Source: Lycium barbarum
Lineage: Eukaryota; Streptophyta; Magnoliopsida; Solanales; Solanaceae
Assembly: GCF_019175385.1 (NCBI RefSeq)
Contig: NC_083341.1
Coordinates: 93,894,321 to 93,958,320, forward strand
Length of the DNA stretch: 64,000 nucleotides
Direction of reading: 5' to 3'
Shown here in pieces: positions 33,536-44,520 of the stretch. The position numbers were made by a program, and so were the translations under genes. The stretch's first letter is position 1; each line of letters starts with the position of its first letter. The notes under the pieces are model-generated. The model searched no databases and was not told the origin of the DNA. It worked only from the letters and a program-made list of their open reading frames with translations.

Positions 33536-35781
33536 GAACTGAAACATATTTTCGATTCCAACACTCTCCTTCTTGGGTTTCTAACCTCCTAAATCATGAA
33601 TATGGTTTAGTACGAACTTTACTAGATGTTACAGTTAAATAGCAATAAATTGAGAATCAAGAATGTGATTAAGAAATGACAATTTTACCCCTATGAACCC
33701 AAAGTCCTAAATTTTTTCTTACTTGAAATTATCCATTGTTCCAAGACCTCTAGAATCTACAAATTCCCTACAAAGATGGAAATGCAGTCCAAGTGGATGT
33801 TCGTGCACCAGTTCGGCCTTGAGGTAGGATACGACTTCCCTCTCTTGGTAGACTCTGGTTAGACTTTCATATACGCGTGTTAGATGAAGCGGAGAATGCA
33901 TGTATAGGATTTCAGAGATTGGTACGGATACTTTAGATCGATAACACATAAGAAATGGTAGTTACTATGTATCACTGATATAGTTGTAGATTTATGATGC
34001 CCTTATGGTGAGACTTCGATTAGCGAGACGTATATTTAGATGATATTATCGGAGAATGCATGTAAACCTTAGGGTATGAAGTTTAGGATGGATATTGCCT
34101 TAGGTTGGGCCTTGTTGTATGATTTGGGGCTAGCCACCCTGTTGCGTTGTTGACTTATTTGCTCTACGTACTTGTTGGCTCGTCGCCACATAGAGATATT
34201 GGATATTGGGGATTAGTTATATATCATGATTATGACATTGTGGTACCTTACTTTGTTGATATTGGGATGAGAACTGTGAATCTCCTATGGCTTATTGTGT
34301 AGCCTTATTGATGATATTACTTGTGTGCCCATGTATAGTACTGTTTTGGATTGATTTGGTTTATTGATATTGCACTTGTATTATATTCATACTTATTTCC
34401 ATGATATCTTGATATTGCCTTGATACGGTACTGATGATGAGAAATGAGAAGGAAAGTATAGATGTTTGAGACATATTGATACGAGTCATCTCTGGGCTGT
34501 GTGCGGAGTGACCATTATTCCTCTGAGACATATTGGATATTGGGTCATCTCTGGGCTGTGTGCGGAGTGATTGATATGGAACACTTATCTTCTGAGACAT
34601 GTTGGATATTGAGTCATCTCTGGGCTGTGTGCGGAGTGACTGGTGCATGGACTTCGCGGGTCCCCCATGGGTTGTGCTGCCGATGATGTGATGTTCCATC
34701 ATCGGAGTACATGTGTACGCGCAAATGCATTGCATACATTCTGCATATATTTCTATCACATTTTGTTATCTCTCTCTTATGTGTTGAGCGTGATTTGGAT
34801 TGTTATTGAATCCGATATGGGTTGTGTTGGGATCCTTGTATGTGACCAAATGGGGACTGGATACTGTAGTCATAGTTTGGTCTTGGGTCATTATTCTAAG
34901 GCTTGGAAAATTTGGGCTTAGTTGCTATAACCATAGGCTACAATCTTGGATTGAGTAAGTGTGGTACTAGATGATCTTCATATGAGTGAATATGGATTTC
35001 TATGATTGAATGGGTGATGAATATTAGAATCTCAAGAGAGTGCCCTTAAAATAAACTGTGAATACAATAAATGATAGGTTGACTTGCGATAATGGGGTAG
35101 GATATGCCCTAGTAGCAGTCGAAATGTTGCGGTATTTGAGCATGGTTACCTAATTAGTATACTAGATGAGTTAGAACGCTAGTAAATATAAAAGTTAAGG
35201 AAATGGATTATTAGAAGAGCGTTAATGGAATAAAGGCTTTTACTTGTTTGGGACGAGTGGTAGGTTATATGCATGAATTGACTTAAGATTGCCTACCATG
35301 TTTATTTGTGGATTCAATTATTGTTATGTTATTCTAACCATTGTCGGCCTATGATGCTTACCAATGCTAGTGTTGTACTGATACTACTCTTGCTACCTCT
35401 ATCTCGGGATGTAGAGTTTTACAGGTTATTGGCTGATTTGGAGTTTCCCGAGATGTGCGGTGCCTATCTTGAAGATCTCCATCCTTCAATCCCTAGATGG
35501 AGGTTAAGTCTTTTAAATTTATTTGTACATTACCTCCAAATTAGTCGCTCTTGTACTAGTCTGGACCAGGTCATGGGAAAAGGAGTCAGTGTATATAAAA
35601 GTTGTTTGTAAACACTTCCGCTTTATTTATATAAGTGAGTTCACTTCTGCATTTTGCTTATGTTATAACCTGAAGGTAGATGAATCCTATTTTATGATTG
35701 CAAATGAGTTTGGTTTTGGGTTAAGGGTTCGCCTACCGATGTGGGAATGGTAGGTGTCGCGTGATCCTAAAATAGATCTTG

Positions 35782-37108
35782 ACCCAATCCAATTGGTCGT
35801 TTTAATCCTTTGGACTTTTTTTACCTAAAATAACCTTCCCGTAGTTTCACATTGGTATTTATGACTTGCGGGGATGAGCGGCGCAATTCCCTAGGTAATC
35901 AGGTGAGTTTCAGATTAATTTTAGTAAAATTGGAAGTTCTTATGTTAAAGAAATGAGGAAGTTTGACCAAATTCAACATCGGGGGTAAATGCATCATTTT
36001 CAAAGTTTCATCGATTCCTTTAGGTCCGAAATGTAATTTTTGACTTAGTCGGACTATTGGTACTATTGGTTCGGGTCCCGAAGCATTCGAGTGTGATTTG
36101 GAACATTGATTGAAAATATAGTATTTTGAAGAATTGGAGTTGACTTTGATCAACACCGGGTCAGGAAGACCTCTTTTGGAATTCCGAGTGCACGAACAGG
36201 TTCGTAGCGTGTTTTATGATCAAAATGCATATATGGTTTGCCTCAAATAGTGTAAAGGATAAAGATTGAACCTTTATAACGATACTTGTTCTAAAATATA
36301 GAAAGACTGAATATTTATTAAAATATTGCCTCAAATAGTGTAAAGGTCGAATCTTTATGAATAAACTTGCTTAATTTGATTAAAAGGTGGAATCTTTGGG
36401 TGAAATCTTTGCGGGTTCAGACGCTCGATTCGGGTAGATGTTGAAACTTTATTGCTATACTTATCCTAATTGAGGTAAAGTTAGAAACTTTGTGATGATC
36501 CTTGAAATGTAATGGACTTTACGACTTGGTTTGGTTGTAGAATCTTTACTTAAATGGTTGAAGCACTTATAAACTGTATATTATAACTAACTAAGCAAGA
36601 AGAGAAGTATCGGAAGTACCAACCCTCGCCATCGCTATAGTTTAGGATCCATCAACGATGCTTCTCGGTACACGTACTTCTTGTAATCACTCTACACTTG
36701 CTATACCTTTTGTGTGCAGGTACAAATCCGAGCGAGAGTTGAGTATCGAGGTTCGGTTGACCGTTGGAGCGCGCTATGAGTCTAGGGCGAGCTATTGATG
36801 TTTTCCTCAGCATCGGATTCCATCGTATCTTTAATTTTCGTCTTCATTTATTTCAAACAGTGTTGTAATATCGTTTAAGACTTGTAATCATGTCTTAGAA
36901 AGCTCTTGTGCTTATGAATTCCAGGTCTTAGGAAGATGTTTGACTTAGACGTGTTTATAATTAAGTTATTAAGACCATTTCAATACTTCGGGTGTTTTCC
37001 TTTACTTTTTCCACATTTACTTTATTATTTGGGTTGGTTTGACTTAGGTTCGCCTACAGGTTTAGGGTAGATGCCCTCACAGCACAAATGAGTTTTTTTG
37101 TCATGACA
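35782..37108 (+). mobile_element. LTR G (5' LTR of a degenerate gypsy-type element)
   Basis: It probably starts at tgacccaatcc (35782) and ends tgtcatgaca (37108), followed by ttagtataacactagg, a decayed form of the tagtatcagagcctagg primer site. Its last 80 bp share the ggttcgcctac/gatgccc block with A and K. The left boundary is uncertain because it abuts the end of A. Confidence 0.55.
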
Positions 37109-37880
37109 AATTTAGTATAACACTAGGTTCACTGGTCTCATGAGTACAAGAGAATGTATAATAAAGTCTTGCGGATCGGTACGATGAGCTCAGTACTTAT
37201 TTTCGAGAGGCTATAGGACATTTAGGATACATTCATTCTTCCATACATTATCGTGCGTACGTGATACAGTTAAAATCTAAATTTCTTTGTTTCAATCACT
37301 CATTAATGGTGAGGAGGTGTTCTTGGATTCGCACGCAAGCTTCTGGATGTGACATCACACGGTATGGTACGAGATGCATCACCGTGGTCAAGACGCAAGA
37401 TCAAATTAAGATTGTCTGTAAGACTTGAAGATTCAATTGATTGGGATTGCGATTCAGACTCTTTGTTTCGGTGATATCCCTAGGGAATGGGAGTGATGGT
37501 ACGAAGGACTGCATGATTGCCATGTCTTCAAAGGTTAGTCGGTTGAAGGTTGAAGAAGTACATTTATGGTATAGCAAGTGATAGAAAGAGAGTTGACGAT
37601 TTTAATTGGTATGGTTAGTGTAATAACTAAGTAATAAGCGTGGTGGCTTTAAAGACTACCCTTGAGGAGGGTTGGTATATCAAGGATGATTCACTTGAGG
37701 TGTGATTGGTGTGAGAATGCTTCCACATCGTCCAGATTTATTGTAACAGTCTTACAACACGGGTGTATCAACGACAAGTCAATGATTCAGTAATGGAAAA
37801 CTACATGTATCGATATCTGAAGAAAATGATAAGCTTGGGAGGATCAATTGAGAAAGGACAAACACATGAAAAGTGATCCT
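37109..37880 (+). other. Leader/interior remnant of element G
   Basis: After the decayed primer site the words aagtcttgcgg and gaggctataggacatttagg match the leader of A. No frame is preserved. It ends where the hAT-like terminus begins. Confidence 0.5.
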
Positions 37881-38114
37881 CAGGGTCTGTTTGGAAAGCC
37901 ATCTGATAATTGGAATTGGTCTAACTACTAGGATAGTATTACATAGCCTAGTAATTATACAATATAGTAATTACGACGACATATTTGTTTGTCATAACGT
38001 AATTATAAGTATACTGTTTGGTTGTACAAGTGTAATTACACAGTTAGATTAAATTTTAAATAGTTAATTATCAAAACTAAAAAGTTAATATTTGAAAAAT
38101 ATATGCCTTTATAA

Positions 38115-38153
<39 letters not shown>

Positions 38154-38160
38154 AATTACT
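37881..38160. mobile_element. Left end of a hAT-like element, truncated
   Basis: cagggtctgtttggaaag followed by repeated gtaattac words resembles the ends of Solanaceae hAT-type non-autonomous elements. No matching right end (accaaacag..cctg) is found before 38840, so the copy is truncated or decayed. A TA microsatellite sits at about 38120-38152. Confidence 0.4.
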
Positions 38161-38840
38161 AATATTTTAATTTAATTAATTATAAAAACTAAGAGCACAT
38201 GTTTTGTAAGAACATCATGGACGTCATGTTTGATAAAAATGATTAATATTTATAAATATAATGTCATAACATTATTCAATATTTGGGAAAAATAATCTAT
38301 CAATTCTTACTATAAAATGAACTGCATGCAACGTGAAATAACAAGCCAATACTAGTAAAGAAAATAAATTGAACCATAAATATAACACAAATTCAAAAAG
38401 AAAAGTTAACATAATACTCTTAAGTTGAATTCCAACATGATATAAGTAAGTTTCAACATAAATTAAGTAAATAAAATTAAAAAAAAAAACATAATAAATC
38501 TATAACCTCATTCAACAACTAAATTCTACTTTAATGACATCACTCATTATATGTCAAGTTTGCTAATGGCTAAATATTTCTAATATAAGGAGATGTTGTT
38601 CCAAAAACTAGAATAATAACGTAGTTACGCCAAATGAAGAAAATAAAAAAAAATACGAGCAATGACATGGAATCACAAGAAGTAAATGATGGGAAATGGG
38701 AAGAAAGGAAATGAAAATAAATAATGTAAAATAATATATATTTAAAAAAAATAAAAAATAATAGAATCAAAAAATATAAAGAAAAATAAAATAAAAACAC
38801 TTTATTGCATCTCCTTTGACCAAGTTGACTTAGAAGAATG
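38161..38840. other. AT-rich DNA, no gene seen
   Basis: Poly-A and poly-T patches dominate. The 103-codon minus frame (38570-38881) is Phe/Ile/Leu-rich and follows from composition. Confidence 0.5.
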
Positions 38841-39329
38841 TGGCATTCTAATGGTTGGATGAGTGTGAGGCGAGCTTTCAAAATCTTAAGACTTTGTTGA
38901 CTTGAGCCCCGATTTTGACATTACCAGTGGAGGGAGAAGGTTTTACCATATATTGTGATGCTTCAAATATCGGACTTGGGTGTGTTTTGATTCAGAAAGG
39001 AAAGGTCATAGCCTATGCGTCGAGGCAGTTGAATGTGCACAAGAAAAATTATCCCACTCATGACTTGGAGTTGGCGGTGGTGGTCTTTGCTTTGAAGATT
39101 TGAAGGAATTTTCTCTATGACGTGCATTGTGTGGTGTATACCAATCACCGGAGGCTTCAACATATTTTCAATCAGGAGGATCTCCATTTGAGGCAACGGA
39201 GATGGTTGGAGTTGCTCAAAGACTATGATATGACTATTCTTTATCATCCGTGCAAGGCCAATGTAGTGGTGGCTGCCTTGAGCAGGAAGTCAGCAAGTAT
39301 GGGTAGAGTAGCTTGGTTACAAGTTGGAG
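38841..39329 (+). pseudogene. RNase H fragment of a gypsy pol gene
   Basis: The plus-strand frame reads DECEASFQNLKTLLT, then [52 protein letters not shown] and ILYHPCKANVV. This is the RT/RNase H junction and RNase H domain of a Ty3/gypsy polyprotein. Stops lie before SPDFDI and after FALKI. Of the catalytic acidic residues, the one expected in T-D-H is Asn (TNH) and the one in ADALSR is changed (VAALSR), so it could not be active. Reverse transcriptase upstream and integrase downstream are missing; LTR H cuts it at 39330. Confidence 0.88.
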
Positions 39330-39766
39330 TGTCACGCCCCAAACCCAACCCTGCCGCAACAGGCATCCGAATCCATGAAAAACACCGAAAGCACCTTATA
39401 AAATCAATAAACGTGTAATCTCTTTTGATAATCATTCAACATTTATATAAAACAAGCCATTTATGGCTAACTGAAAGCATAATCATACTTCTAAAAATCA
39501 GTAGAAGTTTAATAGACATAAGATGTCATGAACTATGGCAAACGCCGCAACAAGTCATACGAGACTTCAACAATCTACCCAAAACACAACGTCTAACTAC
39601 GAAGCTTCTAAGAACATAAACAGAGTCTAACACATTGGGACGCAGCACGGAAACCTAAATAATAAACTAGATAGATGGGGTGTCTCACGAACAAGCATAT
39701 CGGCTCACCAATAAGTCTGGAAAGCAGCAAGTTCTCCTACCCCATACGCATATCACAAACTTGCTC

Positions 39767-40608
39767 TTTTTTTTTTTTTTTTTAAATTCCACTAGGCTTG
39801 TAAGCCTAGGGTTGATTTTATAAATTTTCTCAAAACAACAATTAAGAAGTCTTTACAAAGATTACCAAAATGGCTATTAAAAATGCAAGAATTAAACTAA
39901 GGACCAACCTAAGTCTTATATGATGACTTAAAATGACACTACAAATTGCTAAAATAAGAAAGTGGTAAAAGATTAAAACTTGTGTAAATGAACTGCTAAT
40001 CCTATTTATTATGCATTTGTGAATGTTGTTCTTCCTCTTGTTAGCCAAGATATGTCCCAAGTTGGATCCTTGATGCACAAGTTGGCCAACACTCCATGTA
40101 TATCTGTGTATATCAGCAATGTACTTGTGCATAGCAGTGCCTACAATCCTGTAAAACCTCATGAATGCACCTGTATATCCTTTGTCTACCAGTAACACAA
40201 GAGTTATCCTCCAAAACTCAGGTAGTATACTGCAATATACATATGATATACTACAGTACACTATCTGCCTGAGATATTGCATGCATGGTCCTATCTTGGT
40301 GCATGAAAATCTGGGTGACCTTAATACTGAAGTTGTTCCTCTTATGCTTGAAGCATTCTGTAATTTAAAGGTAGTATGTCTGATGCACATATGTTCCTTA
40401 AAGCAGCCAAACCAGTCTCCATATAATGGCATCTCCTCTGCAGGTTGAGCACAAAGTGCTAATACCACTGCATAAAGATTTGTCATCATATAAGAACTGA
40501 TTGCAACTGTAAGGATTTGCCTTAAGTCCCATGACCGCAGTTCTAGAAATTCCTGAACACTTGTCATCCTCAAATGATTGTATAGCTTCATGATAATTTC
40601 AAAAAACA
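39767..40608 (-). mobile_element. Retroposon J: poly(A)-tailed non-LTR insertion in LTR H
   Basis: A run of 17 T (39767-39783) is a poly(A) tail on the minus strand. Just before the tail in element sense is a perfect hairpin, ctaggctt-ac-aagcctag. LTR H sequence resumes at about 40608 (tctctgggac against tctccgggat). The insert is about 840 bp, so it is a 5'-truncated LINE or a SINE-like or processed-RNA copy. About 60 bp of LTR appears lost and no clean duplication was found. Confidence 0.65.
39842..40591 (-). CDS. 249-residue ORF filling retroposon J, unknown
   Basis: The frame is open over almost the whole insert, starting about 15 bp from its 5' end and stopping 58 bp before the poly(A). 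The product has no recognised domain. The N-terminal two thirds contain many Cys, Tyr and Met; the last 45 residues hold one or two hydrophobic segments (LILAICSVILSHH, LILAFLIAILVIFV). It shows no LINE reverse-transcriptase or zinc-finger signature. It might be a retroposed gene fragment, a LINE 3' coding part I do not recognise, or chance; the length in AT-rich DNA argues mildly against chance. Confidence 0.3.
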   Translation of the reverse strand: MKLYNHLRMTSVQEFLELRSWDLRQILTVAISSYMMTNLYAVVLALCAQPAEEMPLYGDWFGCFKEHMCIRHTTFKLQNASSIRGTTSVLRSPRFSCTKIGPCMQYLRQIVYCSISYVYCSILPEFWRITLVLLVDKGYTGAFMRFYRIVGTAMHKYIADIHRYTWSVGQLVHQGSNLGHILANKRKNNIHKCIINRISSSFTQVLIFYHFLILAICSVILSHHIRLRLVLSLILAFLIAILVIFVKTS

Positions 40609-41073
40609 GATCTCTGGGACACTAGTTACTAACAAAAAATATAAGTAATAAGTGTAATTGAAAACAGTATTGAGGACAGTTCAAAACAACTGATAACATC
40701 TCATGAATAACTATAAGTCAATGATGAAGTGTAACACTTCGTAAATCCGAATTAGGTGTGAATGTGTTAAATGAGTGTTAATGTGACATTTTAGACATAT
40801 GAAGTCCTACCTAAATGAGTTTGGGTGAAAATAGTTATTTTAAGATCAATACGAATAGTGGGGTGCGTATGATTCGATAGAATCAACTAAGCTTTTGATA
40901 GTCCTCACTTCCAGCCGGTTTATGTGAAGATCCGTTAAGCATTTGAGAAAACTTAAAACATGAAAGTTGTACCCATTTGAAATACCTTTCCAACAATCTA
41001 AGGTGGAGCTCAAACAAAGCTGTGAGCAAAACATTATGCCCATTTTACTGAAGCATGTCTGGGACGCCGGCTG

Positions 41074-41192
41074 GAATGCGACCGCAAACTCACTTTGCAT
41101 TTCAGGATGATTTCCTAATGTTTCTGGTTTACATATGCAACTAGAATGCGGCCGTAGACTCAGAATGCGACTGCATATGCTATGTAGCATTC
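41074..41192 (+). promoter_or_regulatory. Element F LTR word array
   Basis: gaatgcgaccgc, gaatgcggccg and gaatgcgactgc repeat with inverse words (ttgcatttc, gtagcattc). TATAAGAA follows at 41211. The corresponding array in the 3' LTR is at about 63591-63710. Confidence 0.5.
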
Positions 41193-42133
41193 CCAACTGT
41201 GTAGATATTGTATAAGAATGGGATTTTCTTGAAATTTTCAATCCCACTTTATTCTTGGCCGACTTTTTGAGGAGAAAAGACCCTAGAACTTCTCCAAACC
41301 TTACAATTGAGTTCCTAACTATCCTATGATTAAACCACATCAAAATAACAAGGATTAACACTAGATTATCATTCCAATCCATAGATTCTTGAGAATTAAA
41401 GAAAGAACAATTAAAAAGGACTTTTAGGGTAATCTCAACAAGGGTAAGATATTTGACCTCTAATGGTGTTTATTGAATGGATTGAGACTAGTGTGGGCTA
41501 TTACAAATGATTAGAACCCATGGGTGAATCATATGAAAGAAAGAACATGAATGTTGGCTTAAAAACCCTAGTTTTCAAAAAGGGTAGGGATTTTAGGAAA
41601 AAGATTTAATGTTTTAATCTTTCTCATCTAAATATATTGTAGAGTGATTGTTGAACCTTGGATATTCCGTTTGGTAGCATTTTAGCGGGATTAGAGGTAT
41701 GTCACTTTTCAAACCTTTAAAGTGATTCTTTGGCAAAGTTTGTGTGTGTGAGGGACAAGCCCGCACTAAACCTTTATGTGTATTATATTATATATATGTA
41801 TACATGATTTTCCCTTATTGAAGGATGATTGGAATTGAAATATAAAGCTTTAATATTTGAACATGGATTACCCCATAAGGGATGCTTAAACTTGATTTCA
41901 GAAAGCTGGGATATTTCATATGGTTTACCCTACGAACGGGTTTCGTTGCATTGAAATTGAATAATGATTTGAAATTGATTTCTGAATCAGTTAATGATAT
42001 TGGTATACCCTTATTAATGAGATGATGAACATAATCCATAATGAACAACTCGGCTATCATGATATGATTTGAGATTCGGCTTCTATGCCATGATTTGCAA
42101 TTCGGCTATTATGCCATGATTCTATTGTTTGTG

Positions 42134-42290
42134 TTTTGCCTAGCTACTCAGGAGGAAGGGTAGTCACTATGGATCCGAGTGGGGTTTGCCTAGCCATTTG
42201 GGAGGAAGAGTGGCCATCGAGGGTCAATAGCCTCGGTATGATTTGTGCCAAGCCATTCGGGAGGAAGAGTGGTCATCAAGGGTTCATAAC
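42134..42290. repeat. 51-57 bp minisatellite in F LTR, split by E
   Basis: Units with gcctagcNattNgggaggaag start at about 42134, 42185 and 42242. The fourth continues at 58586-58650 on the other side of element E. Confidence 0.75.
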
Positions 42291-42295
42291 CCTGA

Positions 42296-44504
42296 TGTCA
42301 CGCCCTGAACCATGGCCTGGGCATAACACGGCACTCGGTGCCTGACTGCATGTGACCGATTGAACCACATGGATTGCTGAATAATCATAAGGCATACATG
42401 AGGAGTATAACGTGAATGAATAATGAACCTTTATAAAACTTAATGAGTCATATTACTTAATAATGAGTGCGGAAATAACATGCATGAGCCAAAATGGCTA
42501 ACTGACTATGAAAGTCTAACATGATACATGTCTAGTCTATGAAACCTCTAATATGAGTCTGAACATGAAAACATACTTGTTGGGACAAGGCCCCCAGCAT
42601 ACCTTTAGATGCAAAACTAAATAAGGAAAGACAATGTCTAAACCCCGGATGAGATGAGGCTCACTAATAAGCTGGTACGTGTAGATCCTAATGAGCAGAG
42701 GCGTCATCCTATAAATCAGTACCTGCATCGTGAAATGCAGGCCCCCAAGGCAATAAAAGGGGATGTCAATACTTTGAATGTACTGGTAAGTAAACACATG
42801 AGAGAAATAAGCAGACACATAATATATAGACATGAAACTGAACATGAATGCTGAAACTGAATACTAAAACTGAACATGAACATGAGTACTGTAAGCATGA
42901 AATAATCTGTAAAACATGATAATAATTGTAATACAAACATGAACCACCATGGGGAGAAACGTAGAGCCTAATCTCGGCCCGATCATCTAAGCCATTTTGT
43001 ACCTTGCCAGGGTACAAGACATGAACATGACATGAATGGATCCAAAATCCCTCAATGGGGAAAACATGAAGAAATCGTCCTAACTGGGCGGAGCGATCCT
43101 TATCCTACGTTTGCATACGTAGTTTCAGGCTATCTGAGCCTTCTCGGTATTAATACAACTCCCGAACATGAAAGAAAACGGATGACATGATTTTCTGATT
43201 CTTAACATGAACATGGATACATGAAGACATGACAATAAATACATATATAAATACATATACAAGTTTTTCATGGAAATAAGCACAATATCTCGTATCTTGT
43301 GTTATAGAACCCATGGGATACAAGTCATGGGTTTTCATAGATTACGGACTGAGTCTCAATCACCAAAATAGTAGATTACGGACTGAGTCTCAATCACCAA
43401 AATAGTAAATTAAGACTAATTAAACAGGATTGTAATTGACAATATAATATTTAAATCATGGTTCAAGTGTCTACGGTTTATCATGAATATACCTAGAATC
43501 TTAAAACTGGGGTGTAATCATGGAATACTGAAACATGGGGACGAACAAGGATGTTTCGATATGTGGATAGCGTCTACATACCTTAATTGCTCCAAAACTT
43601 GAAGAAAAGTCTGAATCTTTGAAGAAGAATTCCAAAAGCTTTGAATTTGGAAACCTTGAGAGGATTTTCATTGATTTTCGTAGCTACTGTTCGTGGCTCA
43701 AAGGGTACTGCTCCGGATATCCAAATCCAATCTTCCCCGTGCATATTTTAGATTTATGTGTTATGAACACTTAGTTAAAATTTGGGCTCGATCTAACGGT
43801 TAGAATATCCGGAAACACCATATTAATATGTCTGGTCGAAATGAAACTCAACAGAAAAATACTAGAGTTTTCTCCAACTTTTTACAACTCTTGATTTTTA
43901 TAGGGTAACGGGATGGATGGATTTATTATAGTCTTTATAAATGATAAATTTTGTAGAATACAAAGGTTCTTGATTAAAATATTTACCTTGGAGGAAACCT
44001 TAGGAAACTAGATTGCCAAACCAAATTCTTGAAGGTTTCTTGATTTTTCTTGGTTGCAAAAATTAGTTTCTTGAAAGATGGAAGTGTCTAAGTTGTTTAG
44101 GGATGGAGGTAGAGAGAAAATGAATACTCTCTTAGTATTTATAATAGTGTTATGGACGTTTTTTCTTCATAAAATAATAAAATGGGGAGTCCCAATTCGA
44201 GTAGGAAAAGGCTAAAAAACGTAACCCAAAATCTAAAAATTCTGCTCTAACCAACGTTAGTAAAATAGGCATAACCCTTAGCACAGAGCTCTGTTTGATC
44301 TCCCCAAGATACCGTTGGAAAGCTATTCCAAAGTTCTACAACTTTCATGTTTTAATTTTGCTCAAATTATCAATTAGTCAAGGAGTTACAGGTGCCCGAA
44401 GTAGGCTGGTCAACCACTTTCGTAATACGTACAAACTTTTAAATTTTTCACTAAAACTCTAACGTTACGAGTCTAACATGAGTTCTAAGATACTAGGTGT
44501 TACA
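42296..44504 (-). repeat. Element E 3' LTR
   Basis: tgtcacgccctgaacc to ctaggtgttaca. It carries a triple stem-loop (42723-42785), donor-like acatacct (43576-43583, minus), and a TATA-like tataaata (44137-44144, minus). The E LTR has no clear palindromic array before its TATA box. Confidence 0.88.
42723..42785 (-). other. Triple stem-loop module of E 3' LTR
   Basis: In element sense: stem 1 cagtacattcaaagtattg, stem 2 cccc/gggg, stem 3 ctgcatttcacgatgcag (six perfect pairs). The 5' LTR copy is at 56822-56885, where stem 1 is perfect (cagtac/gtactg). Confidence 0.55.
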
Positions 44505-44520
44505 ATATCTCCCCCTTGGG
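44505..44520 (-). other. Polypurine tract of element E
   Basis: cccaagggggagatat on the minus strand, directly before the LTR start tgtaacacc. The word ttcgaggacgaatga lies immediately upstream. Confidence 0.85.

Larger units (their letters stand above)
31664..33638 (-). mobile_element. Solo LTR S3 with 5-bp target-site duplication
   Basis: 31669 (tgtcatgcttgg) to 33633 (atgttaca), 1965 bp, minus orientation. It is flanked by GTTAA at 31664-31668 and 33634-33638. The empty site is readable in the other copy of A near 10455 (gaggttaaatagcaataaa). The 3' half resembles the E LTR (accatggc.tggg, acggcactcg), so it is a related family. It has a triple stem-loop (32131-32195), a donor-like site (32987-32994) and the acggNccgt array (33284-33535). 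Confidence 0.9.
7359..35781 (+). mobile_element. Element A: gypsy-type, non-autonomous LTR retrotransposon broken by nested insertions
   Basis: Two related LTRs begin with tgtaacgaccc at 7359 and 30903. The first ends in tgtcatgaca at 15102 and is followed by a TGGTATCAGAGC primer-binding site. With insertions removed, the LTR is about 2.96 kb and the interior about 3.9 kb, too small for full gag-pol. The only coding relic is an antisense gene (28491-29063 and 16050-16577). Nested inserts are S1, S2, B (with C) and S3. The 3' end is unclear: near 35774 the second LTR stops matching the first and runs into LTR G, so no flanking duplication can be read. Confidence 0.75.
30903..35781 (+). repeat. 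Element A 3' LTR (interrupted by S3, end uncertain)
   Basis: It starts tgtaacgaccca. The pieces 30903-31668 and 33639-35774 match the 5' LTR throughout, including array (31068-31220), TATTTAAAG (31241) and gtcatctctgggctgtgtg repeats (34480-34640). The last bases (gtcgcgtgatcctaaaat) match, but then atagatcttgacc replaces the expected tgtcatgaca. Confidence 0.78.
39330..40729 (-). mobile_element. LTR H: minus-strand LTR, same family as F, cut by J and F
   Basis: It begins (element end) tgtcacgccccaaaccc and matches the reverse complement of the F LTR (58860-59553), including aggagaacttgct and ttattggtgagcc. It is interrupted by retroposon J and again by element F at 40730, so the rest should lie beyond the window. 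Whether it is a solo LTR or part of an element cannot be seen. Confidence 0.75.
40730..42295 (+). repeat. Element F 5' LTR, left part
   Basis: It matches 63447-64000 from its start (aattaggtgtgaatgtgtta, gacatatgaagtccta). It contains the gaatgcgaccgc array (41074-41192), TATAAGAA (41211), donor-like gggtaaga near 41440 and AGGTATGT at 41695, a 28-bp duplication near 42071-42120 and the 51-57 bp minisatellite that E split. Confidence 0.85.

Noticed and set aside
30903..35781. Reading A as two unrelated solo LTRs instead of one element
   Set aside because: The first LTR is followed by a proper primer-binding site and leader, and the interior antisense gene continues across B; still, the weak purine tract and missing right end leave some doubt.
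38570..38881. 103-codon minus frame as a membrane protein
   Set aside because: Phe/Ile/Leu content follows from poly-A/T DNA; no start context or homology signal.
39767..39783. T-tract as a transcription terminator
   Set aside because: Better explained as the poly(A) tail of a minus-strand retroposon, with a hairpin at its 3' end.
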